A stretch of 64,000 bases of DNA from positions 5,270,001 through 5,334,000 of the forward strand of contig NC_058193.1 of the NCBI RefSeq assembly GCF_907165205.1, read 5' to 3'. Shown piece by piece: positions 35,426 to 46,429 of this stretch (its first letter is position 1; every line of letters begins with the position of its first letter). The stretch is from Coccinella septempunctata. Its lineage: Eukaryota > Arthropoda > Insecta > Coleoptera > Coccinellidae. Under the pieces are notes generated by a model that worked only from the letters and a program-made list of their open reading frames with translations, searched no databases and had not been told where the DNA came from. The translations under genes were made by a program, and so were the position numbers.

Positions 35426-36387
35426 TTACATTAGGTATTTGCCTCGGCTTTTGAGGCTTTCATCTTGAATTTTTCCTCCCAATGAATTGAGAACGGCTTG
35501 TAGGGTAGCAACTAGTGACGACACACTCGTCGTCGGTTTTCTGACTTCAACTAGCTGTTTTTCAATTTCTGTTCTCCGCGTGTTTATTCCTGCAACAATT
35601 TTTCAACTGAAATTTCACTTCGAGGTATGAGGGATCCTGATAACAGACATTTTTTTAATAACTCATAAATATAATGGGAATATCCGAGCTCCATTTGAAT
35701 GGTCAAAATATTGTAATCATAATTAGAGTAGTAGCATAATTTTTACATTGCCTCAAAACATGACCGTTCAATGACTTTTGCTCATTTTTATGGATTTTCA
35801 TTCCTAAGACGAGTTCTATTTACCATAGTATAGTTTATAAGGAATTTTTTGTACCACGCTGGGTAAGAATGTATCTTACTTGTTTTATCCTTGAACAACA
35901 AGACGCTTTCATTTCTTCTCCAAATCCTGAACTGGCATTTTTGTTTGATGATTTTGATCCCATTTTCCTTCCATTTTCTTCAAAAACTCCAGTACTGATG
36001 ACAGGTTTGGCACAATATCGGCTATAATTACAACATTGTTAAAGCAATTAAAATCTCGTTCTACTGTTCATCTTGAAACCAGAAAGGATGTTTTTACAAA
36101 AAAGCATGATATATTATAGGAGGAAGAGAATCTACCAAATTTCACTATAAAAATAGAAGTTGTCAGAAATCACTCGCAAAATTCCAAACAAAGTGATATT
36201 CAGACAAGAAAACGAGTTGAAAAAGTGGTAAAGTGCCTATCTTACCTCACTCGGGATGGCATCTTTTTTCTAATTTACGATAAAAGTCGATTTCTCTCAT
36301 TATACTGAAGTCTGGAGTGTAAATTACAAATGTGTAAATTGTTTTCAAGACCCAGTACAACTCTCCACTACTGTCGTCTGCTTTCAT
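35426..36387 (-). CDS. unrecognised three-exon host gene, about 155 residues
   Basis: Minus-strand exons join in frame: 36387-36251 (ATG; acceptor TTTTAG before 36398; donor GTGAGG, phase 2), 36021-35855 (acceptor ATTATAG; donor GTACAA, phase 1) and 35589-35426 (acceptor TTGTTGCAG; TAA). The product begins MKADDSSGELYWVLKTIYTF, has a Lys/Ser/Gly-rich middle (GRKMGSKSSNKNASSGFGEE), and ends with an amphipathic stretch (EIEKQLVEVRKP, SLVATLQAVLNSLGGK). A GTAAGA donor at 35879-35874 is stronger but breaks the phase, so the middle exon edge is the weakest point. A possible upstream non-coding exon ends at a perfect GTAAGT at 36562-36557; its ATG would create a short upstream frame. I do not recognise the family. 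Confidence 0.5.
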
Positions 36388-36629
36388 TTCTTGAAAAACT
36401 AAAATTTAAATCAATTATTTACATGTACAAACTCAACATTTCAATGTAGGTAAAAATCATCAGATCGTATTCATACAGAATTCGACCCTGGCGTCCCCTA
36501 ACTCCCTCCCCTGATTTCATAAAGTCGTGAGCTCAAACAAGAATAAAATATCAAAAACTTACCGGACTAAGTAAATCGCTGTCCTCTTTCATGTGTAAAT
36601 CGCACTTTCAGTTCAAACACACGCTTTTA

Positions 36630-37027
36630 TGGCACATCGCTGCATATTTTCCAAAATATTACGAAGTGAATGATTGAAATAATATTTTGACAATTACAAA
36701 TACACACGCCGTCTTAGAAATTTAGAAGCGATCAGGAGGGGAATACAAGCGAAAATTTATTTCATTGGTGGTGGCCTGGAGTGGGAATTATTGGAAAAAT
36801 GAACAGTCTGGAAAATAGCTTATGTTCCATCTATTTAATCTATGGAGGAAATAATTAAAGTATTCGATAAACTGGAGATAAATGATGCTGCAAATGAAAT
36901 GAAAATAAGCCAATTACCTTCAAGTAAACTAATAATTATGTAGAGTTTGAGAATGAAACAATTAAAAAACTAGTTTTACAGAAATGAAAACTAATGGGAT
37001 CACTGAACTCAGACAATATGCTGTAGT
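36630..37027. other. no gene recognised
   Basis: Presumed promoter side of the minus-strand gene plus degraded LINE sequence from about 36840. No clear motif. Confidence 0.3.
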
Positions 37028-37165
37028 ATGCATGAAAATTTTGATGAACTGAATGTGATTCTTGGGCAATTTGAAATTGATGCAGATTGCATAGTGCTAT
37101 TAGAGGCATAGAATATAAAGGATGGAGAGTACAAATTATATGGAGTAGATCATACCAAATGAGTG
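37028..37165 (+). pseudogene. LINE endonuclease N-terminal fragment
   Basis: The frame MHENFDELNVILGQFEIDAD is followed by CIVLLEA, a stop, and NIKDGEYKLYGVDH. This matches the NFDEL...DIIVLTE block near the start of apurinic-type LINE endonucleases. Only this block is readable. Confidence 0.45.
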
Positions 37166-37389
37166 AACACGAGTACTCGAGCAGACTTTCCAGGGTGGAG
37201 CCTAGGTCGAGAGTGTCCCGAGTAATATTGCCATCAATAATTTACATGGATTGTCAAAATTAAAATTCAGTCATTAAAATTGCAACTCAAGAAGTCTTCT
37301 ACGGAATAAAAAGCACCTTCAACCAATATATTTTTGATACCCCTCATGAATTCTCGTTCTGATAGAATCTTCACATCCCTTGGCAACTC

Positions 37390-38205
37390 ACATTTGAATA
37401 CCCCAGTAATTAGACAAGTTTTGGGTATTTTTCCTTCTGTGTAACTTTATAACAAGGTCGTGTCTGTATCTGGTGTCAAAAAAGTGGTATGACTCATTTC
37501 GCGTCCAGGTGTTCCTATTCAAATGCACATATTTTAAACATTCCTTTATACGGGGTGGGCCATACATAAATTTCCACACCGAATTTTGAGCTTTGGGATG
37601 GAATAACGAAAAAACGCTCAGACAGGACAAATTTTGTTGAAAGTGGGACAAATAGGGGTGTTCAAATGAGTTTGATATCACTACCTCTCTAGTCGCAAAG
37701 TCTTACTGCTCTCATTTTTTAATAGGGAAAAGGGGTCGAGCAGCAATTTGTTGGAAAGGCAATTCAATTTCCTGCATGAGTGTATTTTTTTTCATCACTT
37801 TATTATTATACAAAGTGACTCAGTATTCCATCAATAACTTTCACACGCCGAATTTGGATCTTTGAGATGTCAAAACGCTCGGACGGGTCAAAAAATGAAT
37901 TCGATATCACTATCCCTCTAGCCGCTTCTTTTTCGCAAATTTTAACTCGTCTGGAAAATATCCTTCTTTAAAGCATTTATTGATTAGAACTGAAATGGGA
38001 TAACTTGATCTCTTCAAAATTACCATGTTGATTTAATTAATATCTGTTGTTTCTTTCGATTTTGGAGATGATATTATTCGTTTGATTTCGTTCTCCATAC
38101 AAAGAAAAAACAAAATTTTTCATCACTGCAACCCGACCTTTCCGGTATGTTGGAAATTTGCCGTCTTGAACTCAATTCTTCACTAATTTTCCTGCCAACA
38201 CTTGC
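37390..38205. other. no gene recognised
   Basis: A TACGGGGTGGGCCATAC motif at about 37550 resembles an element end. The related block near 37840-37900 (ACACGCCGAATTTGGATCTTTG) repeats part of 37570-37600. No exon supported. Confidence 0.35.
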
Positions 38206-38208
38206 GAA

Positions 38209-38830
38209 TTGAATATTCATTGTATCTGCGTCAAGATCAGTTGTAATTGTTCTTTTGAATTTTGGTTTCTTATAATTTTCTATAATGCTTCCCGCTTAAT
38301 TTGTGCTTTGTTTACGTATTCCTCGTTTTTCAATCTTACAGCTCTATTGATTTCATCAGTACACCAGAAAGATTTACAATTTGATAAGGACACTTGATCT
38401 CTCTTGACCTTAGCAATTGAATCCAACGCATCCAAGGTTTTTTTCATTCGTATAATTCGTTCATTTTTCCAAAAAATATTTTTTTCTTTCAAAGGTAAAT
38501 GATAATCAAAAATGTTTCATGCATTTTTTTCCTTCGATGAAATTATCCCAAGAAATTTGTGACAACCCATTCCTAATTGAAGCGACAATATCTTGATTTG
38601 CAGTTTTTCTCCTAATGAGTTTTTTTTTATTCTCAGATGCTCCATCAAGAAACGACAAACTCAAAAACTGTGCCAGGTGTTCAGACATATAAAGTTCCAA
38701 TGTTTCAAGATATTGATGTCGGTATTCAAAAATACATCGTCTACACATTTTTTTGAATTCTTATTAATTCTCGATGCCTCGTTAAAAGTGCTCCTCAAAC
38801 CATAATGGTTTAAAAGATCTGTTACGAACT
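38209..38830 (-). pseudogene. LINE endonuclease C-terminus and linker fragment
   Basis: Reading the minus strand from 38830, LLNHYGLRSTFNEASRINKN and CVDDVFLNTDI match the end of a LINE endonuclease domain. A frame change leads to WDNFIEGKKCMKHF and then FWCTDEINRAVRLKNEEYVN, the linker before the reverse transcriptase. The RT itself is absent. At least two frameshifts are needed. Confidence 0.65.
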
Positions 38831-41334
38831 TAGTTAACACATTAGAAATGACACAATGAGGAAGAAATTAAACGGATTTCCAACGCACAAGTATCCGTAC
38901 TTCCAGATCATAAGAAGTTTTAAGATACGGGGAGATATATCTTGTCTATGGCTGAGATTATTGCTTATTTACTTCAGAAACACAGAGCAACGACTCCAAT
39001 TTTTTTCTCTGTTCTTGTTTTCAGAACGGCTTGATGAAAATATCCTCCATTACATGTCCAGAAAGGCATTTTTCGTGCTTGCACAAGTAAGCGAAAGCTT
39101 ACTTTCTGCACTGGTAATGAAATATACTATTTCGGACCTCTGCAACGGAAAAAACCTACTGCTTTCTTATTTCAAATGGCTCACCCAGTATATCTTTGCG
39201 CCGTAAGAGAGCTGATTTGATAGTATAAACTCAACGGTTTATAGTTATGGCGAATCTTATGATATAAAATAAATGATGAAAACAGTAGGTACCACGAAAT
39301 ATTTCTGGTGAATAGGTTTCTTTCGAAAAAATCTTTAACATTCCTATTATGCAGAATTGTAACACTATTTTGTGTTTCGGACCAAAAATGTAGAGGGTGT
39401 TTATGAGAAGATTATCAATTTGGACAAATCAATTTCACCGAAACTCAGGATTTTCAAATTAGAACCTATTTTATTTATACTAACAAAGGAATTTGAACTC
39501 TTGACTAGTTTTACAGATTTTAATTGAAATTTTGTTTCATTCTATTACCAAAACTGAATAAAATACATAAGGTCGGACAATAAGTACATTTTGATAATGG
39601 GACGAAACCCGAAACATGCATGTCAACCAAATTTTAATTAAAACCTCTGAAAGAAGTCAAGTGTTCAATTTCCTTTGTTGGTATAGAAATAATGTTTCAC
39701 CGAGTGATAGGCGAGGAATCAATTTCGACTATATTATTTATTGGTTCAGTAGATTCTAAGTAGAAAAAGATGAGGGTTACCTGAATAATCCCTAAACTAT
39801 AAATGGAAACTTTCCGAGTAATCTTGAAAAATTTGAAACAAGAGAATATGATTTCTGGAAACCAAAGAAAAAAACGATAAATAATTTCGACGTTTCATGA
39901 AATGCTGATGACAGTGATGACAAACAATTATTAGATACAATTCAGAAAATGTCAGAATTATTTGTCGAAACCTAGAATTTTAGTTTTTTCTGTGGTTCAC
40001 AAAAGTCATTGAATAATCAAGTAGTTCGGAATCGATCTGTTTCCTTTATATTGAATACTCTGAAAGTTCCCATTTTATGTTTAGGGCTTTTCTAAGTAAC
40101 TCCTCTTCTCGTATGTAGAATAGACTGAAATTATGAAAAATATAGGTTATGATTTGAAAATATTCAGTTTCGATGGATTCGATTACCTATCTTACGATGC
40201 GAAGATATACTGAGTATGTCATTTGAAATAGGAAAATAGAAGGCTGCTTTCGGTTTAACCGGAAATGCAAATGAAAGTATTTTAGGGAGAAAGTTCAGCT
40301 TCAAAATACACCAATGTGCAAATCATCAGCATGAAATTATGATTCGTTCTCCATAAACGTCTAATGGAAAAATGTAGATAACCAGAAGGAACTCATTTAT
40401 AAACTTCAGGATAGTTTTAGAGCTGCAAATGCAGTGTCCGAATCTTTTTCGATACAGGTTGTTACTTTTGGTACAATCTGATATAAGTATTCAATTTTAA
40501 TTTCATTGTTCACATTTTTCTGCTTTTGTTTTCTTTCTATTTCAGATTTTCTACTCAATTGGAGGAGAGTCTATGGATTCCGAGAAAAGGATCAATTTTT
40601 GAGGTGCGAGATGCCCTTCAATATAAAATATTTCAGCCTATTTCGTAAAAGTTAAAATATATTGTGAAATTCAAAGACTCACCCGTTATAAGGTGGTATG
40701 AAAAATAATATGAGTTTGATATAATATGTAATCCTCCTAAATCAATCATTTTATTTAAATAAAAATATTTCCAAAATATGTGTAGGTACATGGCTGCAAA
40801 AGAGGACACTCAAATATCTGACTATATCGATGAAAGTCGAATAACTAGGAGCATTCTGTAGACAAAGATTAGAAATGAGATCGCTGTAATTAATATTGTG
40901 TTTCACCGACTGATAATGCATAATGCAGTAATTGCTCAATTATGCTGATACATCTGTTTTAATAAGTTTCTGACGATATTTCACCTTGCTAGTATATTTT
41001 ATACATGGAATGGTACTTCTGCCACCTTTGCCTATTTATTTCAATGAAATGAAATCGATTCGGTAAAAACCTTATCGAATTCGGAATTATTTGCTAATGG
41101 AGTATTATACTGATAATCCATGTTTATACATAAATAATTCTCCTCATTATTGATGATGAATGTATGAAGTGATTATAACAATTAAAAAATATTATGCCGC
41201 ACACCTTGATCTTCCATTAATGAAGTATAGTCAAAGAAAAAAAAAATGATCTTTATTTAATCAAAGTCGAATGAAAAACTGAAACTTAATTATTCGAGAA
41301 ACAGGTATGTTATTTTTTATCTGCTTTCTGTACA
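38831..41334. other. no firm gene; upstream flank of the Tyr-rich gene
   Basis: A 116-codon open frame at 38856-39206 has no recognised motif and includes a local palindrome (AAGTAAGCGAAAGCTTACTT), so I do not call it. The rest is AT-rich. Regulatory sequence for the gene at 41406 probably lies close to it, but I cannot point to a site beyond the core promoter. Confidence 0.35.
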
Positions 41335-41370
41335 TATAAAAGGCGATATAATATTAAAAATCTTCAGTTT
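41335..41370 (+). promoter_or_regulatory. core promoter: TATA box and TCAGT initiator
   Basis: TATAAAAG starts at 41335 and the arthropod initiator TCAGT is at 41364-41368, putting the A (predicted start site 41366) 31 bp from the first T of the TATA box. That is the canonical spacing. The 5' leader to the ATG is 40 nt. Confidence 0.75.
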
Positions 41371-41405
41371 TCTCGAATCCTCAGAACCGAAAACGATATT
41401 CAACC

Positions 41406-41889
41406 ATGAAAGTGAGTTAAGGGGCATTATCATCACAACATATTTCACGATTGTCTTCCTATCATTTTGTCGTATTCAAAAATGTAAAAAAACACTGTTG
41501 AATATTTCTGCATTTTTTAGGCGATCCTACTTATCTTCATCCTAATCGGACTGTGTGCAGCTGCTCCGGTAAGTGACGCAGAAAAGCGTGATGTGAATGA
41601 TCTGGAAACTGCCCAATCGAACTATCACCCTGGCTACTATAATACTGGCTTCTATAATCAGGCCTACCGTAATCCTTACTATGGATACTACACCGGCAAC
41701 AATAATGGTTACTACAACAGATATTATAGAAATGGATACAATTCTGGTTACGTTGGAACATACATTCCTTCTATTTATGGCGGTTTGAGTGGACATAATG
41801 GATACTACAATGGATATTACACTAACACTTATCCTTACAATTTCAATGGTTATAATGGCCATCAAAATAATGTTCATTATTGGCGTTGA
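41406..41889 (+). CDS. small secreted Tyr/Gly/Asn-rich protein (cuticle- or silk-like)
   Basis: Exon 1 codes only Met-Lys (41406-41411) and ends at donor GTGAGT. A 109-bp intron ends CATTTTTTAG at 41520. Exon 2 (41521-41889) completes 124 residues. The N-terminus MKAILLIFILIGLCAAAP is a clear signal peptide, followed by a KR dibasic site. The mature part is low-complexity with repeated GYY, NGYYN and YNGY units and little else, ending HYWR. A one- or two-codon first exon before a signal peptide is common among insect cuticular and small secreted proteins. Likely fates are cuticle, glue or eggshell, or a short neuropeptide-like precursor; the exact family is unknown. This is the best preserved gene in the window. 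Confidence 0.82.
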
Positions 41890-41892
41890 TGT

Positions 41893-41898
41893 ATTAAA
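41893..41898 (+). terminator. possible ATTAAA poly-A signal
   Basis: ATTAAA lies four bases after the stop of the Tyr-rich gene. It is unusually close, so a later signal may be used. Confidence 0.25.
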
Positions 41899-41899
41899 T

Positions 41900-42480
41900 G
41901 ATAAGCGATAGAAGAAATTTTATTAACTATCAGTATTGTATCGAATGAAGCGAATAGTTTATTTCTATCGTTCCATTAAACCAGCTTCTGAGGGTAATAT
42001 TACGTTACAATATCACTCGTTGTCATAACACAACAAATAATGTAGTAGTGGAGCTATGATCAGGGTCTAAAATTGAAGTTTACTTTCTTGCATAAGGTCT
42101 TGATACATAATTGTAGAATCGCTATTTCGTTCAAAAGCCTTCAGGGAGCAGTAGCGTAGAAAAATTCAGAGCGAACTGCAACGTTTCAATCTCTTATGAA
42201 GACCCTGTATAACATATGCAGAAAAACTATTCACACCGACCGACGAAAAAATTCTCGTATCCTTTCTTTTATAAAGCAGAGGACTGCAATTTCATGCAAT
42301 TCAAATGAATTAATTACCGACAAATGGGGAAATGGTGAAATAAGTTCTTCATTCACGATTCCATGAAGTCTTCCAATAATGTTATCGGTTTTAGCACTCT
42401 TCTTCTACATTGACATTTTCAGATACAGGCTAAATGACATTTGATGTTCAAATAACATACGAGGATGTATTGATATCTTG
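41900..42480. other. no gene recognised
   Basis: 3' flank of the Tyr-rich gene; AT-rich with no supported element. Confidence 0.35.
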
Positions 42481-42660
42481 TTAGCCTAGACCAGTTCCAT
42501 GCATAAAAAAATATTGCGTTACCATAGCAACGAACAATAACTCAGTAGAAGTGTCAGTGTGAAGTTTGTGGTCAAAAAAGTAAACCAGAGTTACGCAATA
42601 AACTAAAAGAAAGAAGATCAAGTCAAGGAGTTTGTATCTTAGCAAGTATATTTATTTTTC

Positions 42661-42706
42661 TGGTAGAACGTTTTCGGCTACAATAGGGTAACCATCTTCA
42701 GTACCA
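42661..42706 (-). ncRNA. candidate hammerhead ribozyme of Penelope-like element
   Basis: On the minus strand, stem I TGGTA (42706-42702) precedes the core CTGAAGA, which fits the consensus CTGANGA. Stem II is GGTTA paired with TAGCC around an eight-base loop. Then come GAAA, the self-complementary AACGTT as stem III, the cleavage C (42666), and TACCA (42665-42661) closing stem I. As with the motif at 5332-5376, stem III cannot form a normal loop alone, which points to dimer-type action known for Penelope-like hammerheads. AATAAATA follows directly, as expected near the element's 3' end. Confidence 0.7.
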
Positions 42707-42994
42707 CTGAAACACATAAACATTAAAGGCCCCAAGAACGTCTGGGTCAGTCTATAACCTACATGTCAAACTAAAAATAAAGAGTATCTAAATCATCACA
42801 AATTGACGTTAAGGATGGTAACATTTTCGGTTTTGCCACCAGCACAATAATTCGTAATTCATGTGGACCTAACCTTACAAAATCATGAAATGAAACAACC
42901 GGAACATCGAAACAGGTGAAACAACACTAATCAGTCAACAACACAGAAACACGTAAAACAGGTAGAGCAGGAAGTCAAACATTTTATATAATTT

Positions 42995-43497
42995 TTAAAT
43001 TTTCTTGAATAATGGGATATAAGATTTATTTAGGTTCAAGTTCGTTTGAATATTCAAGCATTTGTCATTTTTCATAATTTCGTCTTCTATATGAATATTC
43101 TCTAAAAAGTCAAGTCTTGTTAGGTTTTTGGCGTCTGTCCTCAGGATAATCTTGGAGTTCCCCTGTGGACTGAATGCGTGATTATTGAACTTGACATGAT
43201 GCCCAAAAACTGACTTGTCGGGATATCTCAGATGTTCGGATATTCTAGTCTTTAACTGCCTAAAGGTTCTACCGACGTAGGTAGCTTCACAGTCGCCACA
43301 GCCCAATCTATATATCCCACTCCTTTCTAGGTCATGGGTTTTGTCCTTTGTATTAATCAAGTGGAGGCCCAGAGTGTTAGTTGTTTTTGCGGATATTTCA
43401 ATGTCTGGGAAAGCGCGTTTGAGGATTTTAACTGAACCCTCATAAGTTCTTGTGTTGATAAAAGGGAGGGAGAACTCCTTGACTTCATCTTAGAATT
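42995..43497 (-). pseudogene. Penelope-like element C-terminal domain with GIY-YIG endonuclease
   Basis: The frame reads EFSLPFINTRTYEGSVKIL, AKTTNTLGLHLINTKD and then SGIYRLGCGDCEATYVGRT followed by RISEHLR: the GIY and YVG strands, the conserved Arg and Glu-His are all present. It runs without stops to its end at 42995 (LFKKI, TAA). Upstream, VYLENSK joins after a one-base frameshift near 43497, and the reverse transcriptase is missing through 5' truncation. The domain makes the nick that primes PLE insertion in complete elements. Confidence 0.85.
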
Positions 43498-43541
43498 TTC
43501 CAAGTACACAGCTTTAGATACTTCCTCATAAAAGAAAGAAG

Positions 43542-45597
43542 ATGTCCACCGAAATTGTGAAAATCGAAAAATTGTATCGAGCCATCATCAAGTACCTGTA
43601 TTTAAAAGGGTTAAGAGGTAAGCAGATTTACGAAGATATGCTCAATACTCTTTGTGATCAATTTCCTCCGTTTGCGACCGTAAAAAATTGGACTGCAAGC
43701 TTCAAAAGAGGTAAATTTTCCATTGAAGATGATGACTGATCGGAAAGGCCAGTTTATGTGTCAGTCCCTGAAAATATCGATGCAGTTTATGGCATGATGA
43801 CCGTCGAGTTGGGCAAAAACAGATATCTGAAGCACTGAATATTTCATACGAACGCGTTTGTCATATAGATCAAGTCAATTTGGATATGAGAAAATTTGTT
43901 GGAAAATGGGTCCCCAAATGTTTGAATGTTTACCATTGTTTGGGCGTCAGTATTATGTCCGGGTTGGCAATTCTTTTTCCACCTCTAGGCCTGTTACAAG
44001 CGGTGTTCCCCAGGGGTCAGTTTTGGGACCCATTTTGTTCCTCTTATATACAGCCGATCTCCCTGGAATGCTCACGTCCTACGTTTCTATCTACGCTGAT
44101 GATACTAAGATTTATGGAGCTGATAAAGACTCCCTACACCGAGATCTATTCATCATCCAGCAGTGGTGTGAAGACTGGCTCTTACCAATTAATCCCAAAA
44201 AATGTGTTGTTCTACATGAAGAATGAAGAATCTCCGAGAGCAATACGTCATTATGGGGCGACTATTTCTGAATGCTCAAGTCATGTTGATTTGGGGGTCG
44301 TCGTGACTGAGAGTTTGAGTTGGTCTGACCACATTCATAACACCTGTACCAAGGCTCCTAGAATGCTGTATCTCCTAGAAAGAGTATTTGGAAAGTGTAA
44401 TATCAGTACTTGTCGCTTTCTCTATGTAACATACATTCGACCACTAATTGAGTATGCCGGTCCTGTTTGGGACGCAAGATTGGTTGGTGACAGGACCTCT
44501 TTGGAGAATATACAAAGGCGAGCAACTAGGATGGCTTTTGGTTTCCAGCGACCTAGTTACGATGATCGGCTCCGTATGATGAACTTGCCACGCTTTGAAG
44601 ATAGACGATCGAGGGGAGATCTCATAATAACATATAGAGCACTACGAGGAATGTTTGGGGTGGATCTCTCTCATCTGTATATTCCAAATACGAGTCGACG
44701 TCTTCGTGGTCACGAGTTTAAATTGTACCGTGAAAATTTTCATCATGCGGCGAGAGAAAATGTCCTCTCTAATCGGGTTTTTCATTCTTGGAATCGGCTT
44801 CCATCTGAGGTAGTGAATAGTGTGAGTGTTAATTCAGATTGGAGTCAGATCGGAGTTACTGAAAAGTTGCACTGTGTATGTCTTTCATAATATTTTTGTT
44901 TTTTTTGAGCCTTATAGATTTTCTTAGCTCTTGATTTGAATAAATAATAATAACAATAATAATAAAAGCATGCAAGGGTAGAAGCATCGCGTTCGATCTG
45001 TCCTCGATTTGAAAACGATGTAGACTTCATAAACCGAATTATTACTATGGATGAGAATTGGGTACATTTCTACGATCCAGAATCAAAACAACTATCGATG
45101 GAATGGCGACATTCTGGTTCACCAAGACCTAAGAAGTTTCGTGTCCAAAAATCTGCTGGAAAAGTTCTTGCTGCAGTTTTTTTGGGATTGAGATGGAGTA
45201 ATCATGATTGATTTTTTGAATAAGGGTAGAATAATAACCGAAAATTACTATTCGACATTACTGACCTCTGTACAGAAAAAAATTGAAGAGAAAAGATGCG
45301 GAAAGCTATCCAGAGCTGTTTTGTTTTTGCAGGACAACGCCCCTGCACACAAATCTCATGTTGCCATGCAAAAAATTCATGATTTAGGGTTTGCATAACT
45401 AACTTACTACTTATTCACCAGATTTGGCTCCATTCGACTATCATCTCTTTCCTCAACTGAAAAAAGGTTTAAAGGTCGAACATTTTCTTCCAACGAGGAG
45501 GTAATAAAAGCTGTGAAGGTCTGGTTTGCAGAGCAAGAGGAAACATTTTTTTTTGAAAGGTCTAGAGACGTTGCAGGTTCGCTGTAATAAATATATT
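43542..45597 (+). pseudogene. mariner transposase, split by a LINE
   Basis: The N-terminus MSTEIVKIEKLYRAIIKYLY continues to NWTASFKRGKFSIEDDD before a stop, then degraded sequence to WVPKCLNV near 43930. After the LINE, HARVEASRS resumes at 44969, with the first catalytic Asp in TMDENWVHFYDPESK. The second is in LQDNAPAHKSHVAM. The third, in YSPDLAPFDYHLF, is displaced by a net 2-nt deletion from exact 34-residue spacing. It is inactive. Confidence 0.85.
43935..44968 (+). pseudogene. 5'-truncated LINE inside the mariner
   Basis: The RT enters mid-domain: SGVPQGSVLGPILFLLYTAD (motif B) and YVSIYADDTKIYG (motif C), then after a one-base frame change near 44200 the thumb HVDLGVVVTESLSWSDH and a long C-terminal region (YIRPLIEYAGPVWD, NIQRRATRMAFGF, FHSWNRLPSEVV). 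An AATAAATAATAATAA tail ends the element at about 44968. The C-terminal 220 residues are open, so the copy is not very old. No target duplication could be fixed. Confidence 0.85.
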
Positions 45598-45788
45598 CAA
45601 TTAAGAGGAGAATATGTTGAGTAATAAAATATTTGGACATTGAAATTTTGTTTGGTTCTATAGTAGGCTAAGAATTTTTCAATATATCCTCGTATTAATA
45701 AAAAAAAATTATTGCCCACATTTTATTGTAATGAAGATAACTTAAAAGCACGAAGTAAAAATATCCAGGAAAATCAAAAATGAGTAAC

Positions 45789-45911
45789 GGCCGGTTTCAT
45801 AATGAACCCTAAAGTCTCTTTAATTATAAAGCTTTCTTTAACCCAACTAAACATGACACTAAAGGAAGCTTTAAGCTTAAAGTGTCTTTAAATTTGATTA
45901 TGAAACTGGAC
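45789..45911. mobile_element. small MITE (GGCCGGTTTCATAAT type)
   Basis: The ends GCCGGTTTCATAATGAA and TTTGATTATGAAACTGGAC are imperfect inverses, and the body holds mirrored CTTTAA words. Length is about 123 bp. Confidence 0.7.
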
Positions 45912-45960
45912 GTAAGCACTGTATAGAATTGAGTAGTGGAATTAATGTCTGTGAATTAAA

Positions 45961-46070
45961 TATCAATGAATATGTTAACGGCATGCAGACAATTATTGAA
46001 TTCTGAAGGAAGAGGTGTACTTTTTCAGAATTCAATAATTGTCTGCATGCCGTTAACATATTCATTGATA
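45961..46070. repeat. 47-bp perfect hairpin with 16-bp loop
   Basis: 45961-46007 is exactly the reverse complement of 46024-46070. The arm contains CGGCATGCAGACAA and GAATTCTGAA, also found in the SINE-like repeats at 53.9-55.8 kb. The word ACTGTATAGAAT occurs at 45918-45929 and 46070-46081, a 12-bp direct repeat around it. Confidence 0.95.
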
Positions 46071-46081
46071 CTGTATAGAAT

Positions 46082-46429
46082 GCCTGTGGCCTAGGGCGTA
46101 TAACCGATCTATTGATATATGAATGTTCTTGTCCATTAGGTACATACTAAAATACTGGATGAAGTAATACTTCAATAATGTTGTTATTCTTGTATTTCCG
46201 TTTGTCCAACTCGGTTATAAATTATTGACAGCAATCTGACATACCCCGTTACCACGTAACGAAATTCATTCACATTAACATTTTCCTCCCCCATAACATA
46301 AATAATTATGAAATCACAAAATATCTACAAAAACATATATGGAGAGAACGATAAAAGTAACTATGATGCAATTGAACCGCATATACACACATATAAATTA
46401 CAAACACACACGTAAAATCTTGATGAAGT
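46082..46429. other. no gene recognised
   Basis: AT-rich sequence with no supported exon or repeat. Confidence 0.3.

Larger units (their letters stand above)
42619..43528 (-). mobile_element. 5'-truncated Penelope-like element with 15-bp target duplication
   Basis: TAAAAGAAAGAAGAT is present at 42604-42618 and 43529-43543, the second copy running into the mariner ATG. Between them lies a minus-strand PLE 3' part: GIY-YIG coding, a 3' UTR and a hammerhead motif near its 3' end. The exact duplication dates the insertion after the mariner. Confidence 0.9.
42484..45668 (+). mobile_element. mariner element carrying two nested insertions
   Basis: Weak terminal inverse similarity (AGCCTA then CCA at the left; TAGGCT at the right) beside TA at 42482-42483 and 45669-45670 sets the likely edges. 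Removing the PLE (910 bp plus one 15-bp repeat) and the LINE (about 1.03 kb) leaves about 1.2 kb, the normal mariner length. Confidence 0.65.

Noticed and set aside
38856..39206. 116-codon open frame
   Set aside because: No motif, no splice or promoter context, and it includes a local palindrome; treated as chance.
41542..41877. 111-codon minus-strand frame rich in Val/Ile
   Set aside because: Shadow of the Tyr/Asn-rich plus-strand gene.
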